A stretch of DNA of 64,000 bases from Asaia lannensis NBRC 102526 (GTDB lineage: Bacteria > Pseudomonadota > Alphaproteobacteria > Acetobacterales > Acetobacteraceae): assembly GCF_024054035.1 (NCBI RefSeq), contig NZ_JAMXQU010000004.1, positions 62,001 to 126,000 on the forward strand, given 5' to 3'. The position numbers and the translations under genes are program-made. The stretch's first letter is position 1. Each line of letters opens with the position of its first letter. Below the pieces are notes generated by a model. The model did not search any database. It was not told where the DNA came from and saw nothing but the letters and a program-made list of their open reading frames with translations. This document shows positions 54,056 through 61,652 of the stretch, in pieces.

Positions 54056-55735
54056 ATGGCCGCCTATCAGTATGTCTATGTCATGAAGGACCTGACGAAG
54101 GCCTATCCGGGAGGCCGTGAGGTCTTCAAGGGAATCACGCTGTCCTTCCTTCCGGGCGTCAAGATCGGCGTGCTCGGTGTCAACGGTGCCGGTAAGTCCA
54201 CGCTGCTCAAGATCATGGCCGGTATCGAAAAGGAATATGGCGGTGAGGCCTGGGGCGCAGAAGGCGCACGCATCGGCTATCTGGAGCAGGAGCCCAAGCT
54301 CGACGAGTCCCTGACCGTGGGTGAGAACGTGGCACTTGGTTTCGGCGACCTGAAGCGTGCTGTCGATCGTTTCAACGAAATCTCGATGGCCTTTGCCGAG
54401 CCGATGACCGATGACGAGATGAACGCGCTTCTGGCCGAGCAGGCTGAACTGCAGGAAAAGATCGACGCCGGCGATGGCTGGGAGCTGGATCGCAAGCTCG
54501 AGATCGCACTCGAAGCCCTGCGCTGCCCACCTGCCGACAGCCCTGTCACCATGCTTTCCGGTGGTGAGCGCCGCCGCGTGGCGCTGTGCCGCCTGCTGCT
54601 TGAAAAGCCCGATCTGCTGCTGCTCGACGAACCGACCAACCATCTCGATGCCGAGAGCGTGGCCTGGCTCGAAAAGACCCTGCGCGACTACCAGGGCACC
54701 GTCATGGTCATCACCCATGACCGCTACTTCCTCGACAATGTCACGAACTGGATTCTCGAAATCGAGCGCGGTCGTGGTTATCCGTTCGAAGGCAATTACT
54801 CTTCCTGGCTGACCCAGAAGCGCAAGCGTCTGGCCCAGGAGGAGAAGGAAGAAAGCTCGCGCCAGCGCGCTCTTGCCGCCGAGCAGGAATGGATCAGCGC
54901 CTCACCCAAGGCCCGTCAGGCCAAGAGCAAGGCCCGTATCACCAAGTACGAGGAAATGCTGGCCGCCAGTCAGGAGCGTGCCGGTGGCACGGCCGATATC
55001 GTCATCACCCCCGGCCCCCGTCTGGGCGGCACGGTCATCGAGGCCGAGAACCTCTCGAAGGGCTTTGGTGATCGCCTGCTGATCGACGGTCTGAACTTCA
55101 AGCTGCCGCCGGGTGGTATCGTGGGCGTGATCGGGCCGAACGGTGCGGGTAAATCCACGCTGTTCAAGATGATCACGGGTCAGGATCAGCCGGATGGCGG
55201 TGCGCTCAAGATCGGTGACACGGTCAAGCTCGGTTATGTCGATCAGTCACGCGACTCGCTCGATGACAGCAAGACGGTCTGGGAAGAAATCTCGGGCGGT
55301 ACGGATGTCATCCAGCTGGGCAAGCGCACAGTGCCGTCGCGCGCCTATGTCGGTGCCTTCAACTTCAAGGGCGCCGATCAGCAGAAGCGCGTTGGCGTGC
55401 TGTCGGGTGGTGAGCGCAATCGCGTGCATCTGGCCAAGATGCTCAAGAAGGACAGCAATGTCATTCTGCTCGACGAACCGACAAACGATCTCGATGTCGA
55501 TACGCTGCGCGCGCTTGAAGACGCGCTGGCCGAGTTCGCCGGTTGCGCCGTGGTCATCTCGCATGATCGCTGGTTCCTTGATCGTCTGGCCACGCATATC
55601 CTCGCCTTCGAAGGCGATAGCCATGTCGAATGGTTCGAGGGTAACTTCCAGGATTATGAAGAAGACAAGCGCCGTCGTCTGGGCCCCGATTCCACAGAGC
55701 CGAGCCGCATCAAGTATCGTCCCATCGCGCGCTAA
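54056..55735 (+). CDS. ettA: Energy-dependent translational throttle ABC-F protein
   Basis: A 559-residue ABC-F protein that binds the ribosomal E site and gates the first elongation steps according to the ATP/ADP ratio. There are two ABC domains: Walker A G-V-N-G-A-G-K-S-T near residue 45 and G-P-N-G-A-G-K-S-T near 363, and signatures L-S-G-G-E-R-R-R and L-S-G-G-E-R-N-R. The P-site tRNA linker between them and the arm insertion in the first domain match EttA. No membrane segment. The start follows AGGAG. Confidence 0.95.
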   Translation: MAAYQYVYVMKDLTKAYPGGREVFKGITLSFLPGVKIGVLGVNGAGKSTLLKIMAGIEKEYGGEAWGAEGARIGYLEQEPKLDESLTVGENVALGFGDLKRAVDRFNEISMAFAEPMTDDEMNALLAEQAELQEKIDAGDGWELDRKLEIALEALRCPPADSPVTMLSGGERRRVALCRLLLEKPDLLLLDEPTNHLDAESVAWLEKTLRDYQGTVMVITHDRYFLDNVTNWILEIERGRGYPFEGNYSSWLTQKRKRLAQEEKEESSRQRALAAEQEWISASPKARQAKSKARITKYEEMLAASQERAGGTADIVITPGPRLGGTVIEAENLSKGFGDRLLIDGLNFKLPPGGIVGVIGPNGAGKSTLFKMITGQDQPDGGALKIGDTVKLGYVDQSRDSLDDSKTVWEEISGGTDVIQLGKRTVPSRAYVGAFNFKGADQQKRVGVLSGGERNRVHLAKMLKKDSNVILLDEPTNDLDVDTLRALEDALAEFAGCAVVISHDRWFLDRLATHILAFEGDSHVEWFEGNFQDYEEDKRRRLGPDSTEPSRIKYRPIAR

Positions 55736-55818
55736 GGGTTGAGGATGTCGGAGCGGTTCATCTCTGACATCCAGTCCGTCACTGTTCTGTCCGTTCGTCT
55801 GACGAAAGGGGGCGTCGC

Positions 55819-56361
55819 GTGACGCTCGGTCGTCAGATACGTACCCAGAGGCTTGTGCTACAGCCTGTCGGTTACGGCGATATGCAGGATATGATTCGCC
55901 TCAAGACCAATGGCGCCTCGTTCGGGCGTATGCTGGGCGGTGTACGCTCTGTCCGGCAGGTCGAGGACGAAATGGCCGATGACCTCTCCTTCTGGGCAAA
56001 GCGGGGCATCGGTATTTTCACGATCAGGGAAAATGGCCGTTTCGTCGGCATCACTGGGCTGCATGAGCGGCCGGACGGGCGTGGGCTGGGGCTTCGTTTC
56101 GCTCTGGTTCCGGAGGCGGCCGGGCGGGGGATCGCGCGCGAAGCTGCCGGTGCAGCCCTGCGGTTTGCCCTCGATGCAGGCATCGGACGCGTGGTCGGTG
56201 TGACACGCGAAGACAATATGCCCTCACGTATCGTGCTGGGCAGTATCGGCATGCATCATGTCGAAAGTTTCGAGCGCGATGGCTATCTGATGCTGGTTTA
56301 TGAAATCAGTCAGGATGCGGAGAATTTGTCGGACAGGGCCGAGAGGGGCAACGCGACCTGA
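55819..56361 (+). CDS. GNAT-family acetyltransferase (RimJ/RimL-like)
   Basis: A 180-residue acetyltransferase. The order R-T-Q-R-L-V-L-Q-P, then G-I-T-G-L-H, and the acetyl-CoA-binding segment L-V-P-E-A-A-G-R-G-I-A-R-E-A, then N-M-P-S-R-I-V-L-G-S-I-G-M, follows the RimJ/L group that acetylates protein N-termini or small molecules. GTG start. It follows ettA by 83 bases on the same strand. Substrate unknown. Confidence 0.87.
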   Translation: MTLGRQIRTQRLVLQPVGYGDMQDMIRLKTNGASFGRMLGGVRSVRQVEDEMADDLSFWAKRGIGIFTIRENGRFVGITGLHERPDGRGLGLRFALVPEAAGRGIAREAAGAALRFALDAGIGRVVGVTREDNMPSRIVLGSIGMHHVESFERDGYLMLVYEISQDAENLSDRAERGNAT

Positions 56362-56539
56362 AGTTGTCGGCATGGCTGCCATAAGCCAAACTGGTCGCGG
56401 GGCTGTTAGACAGGGCTGTCAGCGTATCAGCATTTCCGGCTGACAGGGTGCGACGACAGATCGGCCGTTATCGCACGGCAGAAGCAGCCGATCACGCCAA
56501 CAGATTAAAAAGACACAGGTTGTAAAGCGAGGGGGGGAA

Positions 56540-56566
56540 CCCTGCCGGTCTTGCAACCGGGCAGGG
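56540..56566 (-). terminator. Hairpin downstream of mlaC
   Basis: CCCTGCC-GGT pairs with ACC-g-GGCAGGG around a 6-base loop, with one bulged G. It lies just past the mlaC stop, without a T-run. Confidence 0.5.
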
Positions 56567-56575
56567 GCCGTACCG

Positions 56576-57193
56576 TCAGTGACGATGCGAGAGCTGGCGC
56601 TCCAGAGCGCTGATCAGGGTCGCGACATTGCCGCCATTGCGCGCAAGGTAAGAGCTGTAATCCTGACGCTGGGTCAGGCGCAGGCTCGTGCCTTCACCGA
56701 TCATGTCGACAATTTTCATGCCGCCATCATGAGCGATCAGCAGGCCCATATCGGCGACCGGCTGACCGGGACGCATGATCTGGGCGCTGACGAGTTCGCC
56801 GTTGGGGGTTGCGGTCTGACCGGTCACCTTGAAGCTCACACCACGATAGTCGCCGATCTTGTCCGTGACGGCATTGACCAGCACCTGATGGAACAGCTTG
56901 AGATAATGCTCCTGCTGCTCAGGTGTTGCGGTACGCCAGTAGCGTCCAAGGCAGAATTTGCCGATCAGGGCGATATCCACATTGTTCTGCAGCAGGGGGA
57001 GAACCTCCGCCTGCTTTTCGGACAGGGATTTGTCGCTGTTGATGATCCCGACGAGCTTGCCACCGAACGTGGTGACAAAGCCCTGTGCATCCTCTGCATG
57101 AGCCGGGCTGGTCAGCGCTGCAACCGAGATGAGCGCTGTGGTCAGAACGCCCAGAGCGGTGCGGCGAGAGAAGGAAAAGCAGGTTTTCAGCAT
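56576..57193 (-). CDS. mlaC: Phospholipid-binding protein MlaC
   Basis: A 205-residue periplasmic phospholipid carrier that moves lipids between the outer-membrane MlaA complex and the inner-membrane MlaFEDB transporter. A signal peptide ends A-H-A near residue 33. The mature part has the family pattern R-Y-W-R-T-A-T-P-E-Q-Q-E-H-Y-L, D-Y-R-G-V-S-F and D-M-I-G-E-G-T-S-L. It is 12 bases downstream of mlaA. The transporter genes mlaFED are not in the window. Confidence 0.92.
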   Translation of the reverse strand: MLKTCFSFSRRTALGVLTTALISVAALTSPAHAEDAQGFVTTFGGKLVGIINSDKSLSEKQAEVLPLLQNNVDIALIGKFCLGRYWRTATPEQQEHYLKLFHQVLVNAVTDKIGDYRGVSFKVTGQTATPNGELVSAQIMRPGQPVADMGLLIAHDGGMKIVDMIGEGTSLRLTQRQDYSSYLARNGGNVATLISALERQLSHRH

Positions 57194-57205
57194 GTCGGGA
57201 GGTCC

Positions 57206-58051
57206 TTAATTGTACCAGTCCGGCACGGTCGCCCGGTGGTCGTTGCGGAGCGCGTCAACCTGGCTGGCGCGGTTTTGCTGCCAGGCGCTTCTGATAAAGG
57301 CGTAGGGATCGAGCGAATCCTGCTCGACCTGATCGATCTCGTCAATATGAGACGAGAAGCCGCCCAGAACGCCAGCGATATTATAGGCCCAGTTGAAGGT
57401 CAGAAGCCCGTAACCGCGCGGCACGTAGTTGATGGGCGACAGACCCTGCGCAATGGCATAGCCGCCCGCGTCACGGAACGTGTTCGGGCCGATGCCGGGC
57501 AGGAAGAGATAGGGGCCACTCGGAACGCCCCATGTGGCGAGCGTCAGGCCGGGATCGCTGTCATGATGGGGATAGCCCAGCGATGTTGCCACGTCGAAAA
57601 AACCGGCAGCGCCGAGTGTCATGTTGATGACGTAACGCATGAAGTCGTCACCCGCACGTCGCGGCTTGCCCGCACCGACATCGCTGAAAAAGACCGTAGG
57701 GATGTACCAGGTCTGGTTCAGGTTATCGATCGAGTTGCGGATCGGCTTGGGAACGGCCCATGCCCATGCCTTGCCGATCGGGCGCAATGCCTTGTGATAC
57801 GCCCACATCTGAATGCCGTACATCTTGCGATTGACGGGCTCGTAAGGGTCGTTGGCTTCCTTGTAATCCGCCAGAGCCTCGGGGTCCTTGGGTGGTGGGT
57901 TGCGCCAGCTGGCGCAGGCGCTCAGGGAGAGAAGGGCAGTGAGCCCGACAAGAAGGCGGCCGCCCTTGCGCTGCGCGTGACGTGTCGTCCGGCTCTCGAC
58001 GGCAGATCCGGCCTCTGGCCGGTTATCGGAATCACCTAGCGGTGCGGTCAT
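57206..58051 (-). CDS. mlaA: Outer-membrane lipoprotein MlaA (VacJ)
   Basis: A 281-residue lipoprotein that removes misplaced phospholipids from the outer leaflet of the outer membrane. The hydrophobic segment ends L-S-A-C, a lipobox; a cytoplasmic arm of about 30 residues before it is longer than usual. The MlaA core is clear: D-P-Y-E-P-V-N-R, then P-K-P-I-R-N-S-I-D-N-L and a long Gly/Pro-rich segment. The ATG at 58051 is chosen after GGGGA; a GTG at 58102 is possible. First gene of the mlaA-mlaC unit. Confidence 0.92.
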   Translation of the reverse strand: MTAPLGDSDNRPEAGSAVESRTTRHAQRKGGRLLVGLTALLSLSACASWRNPPPKDPEALADYKEANDPYEPVNRKMYGIQMWAYHKALRPIGKAWAWAVPKPIRNSIDNLNQTWYIPTVFFSDVGAGKPRRAGDDFMRYVINMTLGAAGFFDVATSLGYPHHDSDPGLTLATWGVPSGPYLFLPGIGPNTFRDAGGYAIAQGLSPINYVPRGYGLLTFNWAYNIAGVLGGFSSHIDEIDQVEQDSLDPYAFIRSAWQQNRASQVDALRNDHRATVPDWYN

Positions 58052-58411
58052 CGCAATCCCCAAGTCGTGTAAGCGCGCTCGGTCGCGCCAGAAACTGCGC
58101 ACCTGCTCACGATCGTTTCGCCGAAAACTGGCACCCAGTCCCGGTCCTGTTACTTCTTTGCGTAGCCCGCAAGTGCGTGGCAGCAGGCCTGACCCGATGA
58201 AGGGTCAGACCCGCACTGTCTCGCGGGAGACGCAGCATCGTGGTTTTCTAGCACGATGTCTGTCAGACGCCAGACCGTAGATGCCAACTCATGCTGCACG
58301 CTTAGCGTTTGAGGGGGGCAAGGGTTGGGAAAAATGAACTTTATATACTTTGACACAGATCATTTCTCCGACCAGTGTGGCAACGAATCAACATATGGAA
58401 GCACCTTCTCC

Positions 58412-59563
58412 ATGAAAGCATTAGTGAAGAGCGCCGTAAGCGTAATGGCGCTCGCCGGGTTAATGGGTGGTGCGGCGCAGGCAGCGCCCGCTGTGACCGT
58501 CCAGTCCTGGGGCAAGACCCCGGCCGGTCAGGATGTAAAGATCATCACCCTGACGAACGATCACGCCATGACCGTACGCGTCATCACCTATGGCGGCGTT
58601 ATCCAGTCCGTCGAGGCACCCGATCGCGCCGGCCATGTTCAGGATGTGGTTCTGGGCTTCGGTACGCTTGATGGTTACACCAAGGACTCCGCTGAGGGCG
58701 GCCTGTTCTTCGGGGCGATCATCGGTCGTTATGCCAATCGTCTCGCCCACGGCACCTTCACCGTTGACGGCAAGAGCTATCATACCGACCTGACCGACCC
58801 GCCGAATGCGCTTCATGGCGGCAAGATCGGTTTCGACAAGCATGTCTGGACGCTGGTCGACACCAAGAAGACCGACAAGGGTGCTTCTGTCACGCTGCGT
58901 CTCGTGAGCCCTAATGGCGATCAGGGCTTCCCCGGCACGCTGACGACCGATGTGACCTATACGCTCGACGAGAACAACGCGCTCAGCCTGCATTATCAGG
59001 CGACCACCGATGCGCCGACCGTGCTGAACCTGACCAATCATTCCTACTGGAACCTGAATGGTGAAGGCTCGGGCTCAGTCGAGAACGAAGTCATGCAGAT
59101 CAAGGCGGAGCGCTACACCCCGACCGATGGCACATCGATCCCGACAGGTGAACTCGCCCCCGTTGCCGGAACGCCGCTCGACTTCCGCAAGCCTACCCGT
59201 ATCGGTGACCGTCTGCGCAGCGACTTTCCGCAGATGCTGATCGCACGCGGCTACGATCATAACTGGATCGTCGATGGGGCTTATGGAAAGGCACCGCGTT
59301 CGGCTGCGGTTATTTTCGATCCGGCTTCGGGCCGTACGCTGGAGGTTTCCACCAACCAGCCGGGGCTTCAGGTTTACACCTCGAACTCCCTGACCGGAAA
59401 ATATGCCGGAATTTCGCATCGCGCCTATCGTCAGACCGATGCTCTGGCACTTGAGGCCGAGCATTTCCCTGACAGCCCGAACCATCCTTCTTTCCCGAGC
59501 ACCGAGCTGCGTCCGGGTCAGAAGTTCGATTACACCACCACCTTCAAGCTCGGCACGCGCTAA
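58412..59563 (+). CDS. galM: Periplasmic aldose 1-epimerase (galactose mutarotase)
   Basis: A 383-residue mutarotase interconverting alpha and beta anomers of sugars. A signal peptide ends A-Q-A-A near residue 25, so it acts outside the cytoplasm. The catalytic segments are conserved: G-R-Y-A-N-R, L-T-N-H-S-Y-W-N-L with the acid histidine, and L-A-L-E-A-E-H-F-P-D with the base glutamate. ATG 58412 is preferred because GGAAG precedes it and the signal begins there. A periplasmic form fits membrane-bound sugar dehydrogenases that prefer one anomer. Confidence 0.93.
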   Translation: MKALVKSAVSVMALAGLMGGAAQAAPAVTVQSWGKTPAGQDVKIITLTNDHAMTVRVITYGGVIQSVEAPDRAGHVQDVVLGFGTLDGYTKDSAEGGLFFGAIIGRYANRLAHGTFTVDGKSYHTDLTDPPNALHGGKIGFDKHVWTLVDTKKTDKGASVTLRLVSPNGDQGFPGTLTTDVTYTLDENNALSLHYQATTDAPTVLNLTNHSYWNLNGEGSGSVENEVMQIKAERYTPTDGTSIPTGELAPVAGTPLDFRKPTRIGDRLRSDFPQMLIARGYDHNWIVDGAYGKAPRSAAVIFDPASGRTLEVSTNQPGLQVYTSNSLTGKYAGISHRAYRQTDALALEAEHFPDSPNHPSFPSTELRPGQKFDYTTTFKLGTR

Positions 59564-59583
59564 GGCGTCAGTCGGGTCTCCTG

Positions 59584-59603
59584 CGCCCCTCCCGTGAGGG
59601 GCG
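59584..59603 (+). terminator. Terminator-like hairpin after the mutarotase gene
   Basis: CGCCCCTC / GAGGGGCG, a perfect 8-bp GC-rich stem with a 4-base loop, 20 bases after the stop and facing the convergent TauE gene. Confidence 0.6.
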
Positions 59604-59637
59604 TGTCCCCGGAGAACGATTCCGGGCGCGCAGGAAA

Positions 59638-60654
59638 TCAGGCTTCATGCCGGTGGGAATGATGGCCATAGCCGTCACCCCCGGCATGCAAGCGGCGTTT
59701 CGTCACGAAAATACCCCTGTCGGCTGCCAGATGAAGCACAGTCAGTTCCGCTCCGGCCCGTCCCGTCCGGGGATCGGTTACCTGGGTGACGCGATGCTTG
59801 AGCTCGATCTCCATGGGATGCTCGAATTCGAGGGCCACACGATGGCGACGCCATGTCATGGCAAGCTCCGTCTCGCCATGGGCGCGTCCGTAGCTGAGTG
59901 ACATGGCATCGTCATGCACGATCTGTCTTGAGGCGCCGCTAAGCATCAGCACACCTGCGATCACTGCCGCCGCATGACCGATGCGACAGAATTGTGCATG
60001 GGTCAATAAAGGCAGGACCAGCTGCGTGACCTTGATGGCCGCAAGTGCGGCGATGCCGACGCAAAGTCCGGCCATCAGGACGGTCCGATCAAACAGACCG
60101 AACCGGACGTAAAGGACGAGCTTTATCGTATGCAGGAGGATCTCGTTGGCAGCGCGCGTTGCGATCAGAGCTTCTTTCTGCAGGCCGAGCTTCTGGTAGA
60201 ACCGGTTGAAGAGCAGCCCGGTCGCACCTGTGAAACCCGAAATAAACCCCGCCGCAAAACCGATGGCGGGCAGATAGCGCCAGATGCGGGTATCGAGCGC
60301 AGGCTTCTGGCTTCTTTTCAGAAGAAGAACCACGTTGCCGCAAAGGAAGAGGCCTAGAACCAGCTCAAGATAAACCGGGGGCATGAGGCGTAGGCAAAAC
60401 ACGCCGAGCGCGGCGGCTGGCAGAGACGCGGGCATGAAATACAGCACCACGCGCCAGTCGATGACGCGCCAGAATGAGACGATACGTCCGATGGTGCTGC
60501 ACATCGTACCGATGGACAGGGCGGCTGGAATTCTGGGCGCAGCCAGAACCAGACCCAGAACGGGCATGATCACGAGTCCTGCGCCACCGCCTGCCACCGA
60601 CGAGATGGTGAAGGCAGCACAGGAAAGGCAGAACAGCAGCAGAAAAACCATCAT
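59638..60654 (-). CDS. TauE/SafE-family membrane permease with C-terminal extension
   Basis: A 338-residue inner-membrane protein. Residues 1 to about 250 have about eight hydrophobic segments of the TauE/SafE family (G-G-G-A-G-L near residue 22 and G-F-I-S-G-F-T-G-A-T-G-L-L near 160), which exports sulfite, sulfoacetate or related anions. The last roughly 85 residues are a soluble extension ending H-H-S-H-R-H-E-A, not usual for the family and possibly metal-binding. Substrate unknown. Confidence 0.83.
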   Translation of the reverse strand: MMVFLLLFCLSCAAFTISSVAGGGAGLVIMPVLGLVLAAPRIPAALSIGTMCSTIGRIVSFWRVIDWRVVLYFMPASLPAAALGVFCLRLMPPVYLELVLGLFLCGNVVLLLKRSQKPALDTRIWRYLPAIGFAAGFISGFTGATGLLFNRFYQKLGLQKEALIATRAANEILLHTIKLVLYVRFGLFDRTVLMAGLCVGIAALAAIKVTQLVLPLLTHAQFCRIGHAAAVIAGVLMLSGASRQIVHDDAMSLSYGRAHGETELAMTWRRHRVALEFEHPMEIELKHRVTQVTDPRTGRAGAELTVLHLAADRGIFVTKRRLHAGGDGYGHHSHRHEA

Positions 60655-60792
60655 GATCCGAGGCTCTTTTCCGCAAGACAGGCTCGCCGGAAAATCCGGG
60701 CCCGTTCTTGCAAAGCCGTTCTACATGAGACTCTTTCTCAACATGCTTTCAAATCATGTCCGTCCGTTCGATTTGGGCGGCGGACAGATGCC

Positions 60793-61620
60793 CTAGAGCC
60801 TTCGATCTCGCTTGATACGGTCCCAGGCAGCATTGATACGCGCAACGCGATCTGCTGCCTTGGCCATGGCGTCGGGGCTGAGGTTTTTCTGGCCGAGCAC
60901 GTCGGGATGATGTTCCCTGATCAGCACGTGCCAGCGTGTCCTGACTTCCTGATCCGTCGCGCTGCGTGTCAGGCCGAGCTCGACATAGGCATCGTTCTCG
61001 TTGCTTGCCGAGCCGGAACGACCGGTTTCGGCGCGGTCCCACGCTCCGGGCGGCAGCCCGAATGCTGCATGAACCTTTTTCAGAAAAGTCGTTTCGGCAG
61101 GATGCAGCGGTGCCCCTGGCGGCAGGTCGGCACGCGCAATGACAAAAAGTGCCATAAGCAGCTGCTCAAGCGGCGCACGGTCCTTGGCAAAGCCTTTGCC
61201 CAGTTCGCGTGCATACATCTCGTAATCGTCGGTCCGGTCGCGCGCCCTGTCGAACAGCATCCCGACTTCACGCATGTTATCGGCAGGAAACTGGAACAGC
61301 GATCTGAATGTCGAGATTTCGGCCTTGTTTACCGGCCCGTCTATCTTGGCCATTTTGGCGCACAGAGCCACCAGGCCGATGGCATAAAGCTGATCGGTTT
61401 TGCCGAGCAGGGTCGACATCTTGGCCGCAGCCATGAAGGCCGCTCCATTCGGATCGGGCTGGCCTTTCGTGCGCCAGTGCTCGTGCCATCCGCCTGCCGG
61501 TGTTTCAAGCAGAGAGCCGCGATCGGCCGCATGACCGAGTGCGGCCCCCATAATGGCGCCCATCGGCCCGCCTACAGCGAAACCGGCCACGCCGCCGAAC
61601 ATTTTTCCCCAGAATGCCAT
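60793..61620 (-). CDS. DjlA-like DnaJ co-chaperone
   Basis: A 275-residue protein. The first 35 residues are glycine-rich and hydrophobic (F-G-G-V-A-G-F-A-V-G-G-P-M-G-A), a DjlA-type membrane anchor with dimer-forming glycines. A TerB-like helical domain follows (about 75-190), then a C-terminal J domain (about 210-275) with E-H-H-P-D, the HPD motif that stimulates DnaK. The gene is short for djlA but has all three parts. Confidence 0.88.
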   Translation of the reverse strand: MAFWGKMFGGVAGFAVGGPMGAIMGAALGHAADRGSLLETPAGGWHEHWRTKGQPDPNGAAFMAAAKMSTLLGKTDQLYAIGLVALCAKMAKIDGPVNKAEISTFRSLFQFPADNMREVGMLFDRARDRTDDYEMYARELGKGFAKDRAPLEQLLMALFVIARADLPPGAPLHPAETTFLKKVHAAFGLPPGAWDRAETGRSGSASNENDAYVELGLTRSATDQEVRTRWHVLIREHHPDVLGQKNLSPDAMAKAADRVARINAAWDRIKRDRRL

Positions 61621-61652
61621 ATCTCACCGGTAGCATGAGCGCGGGGGAGAGT

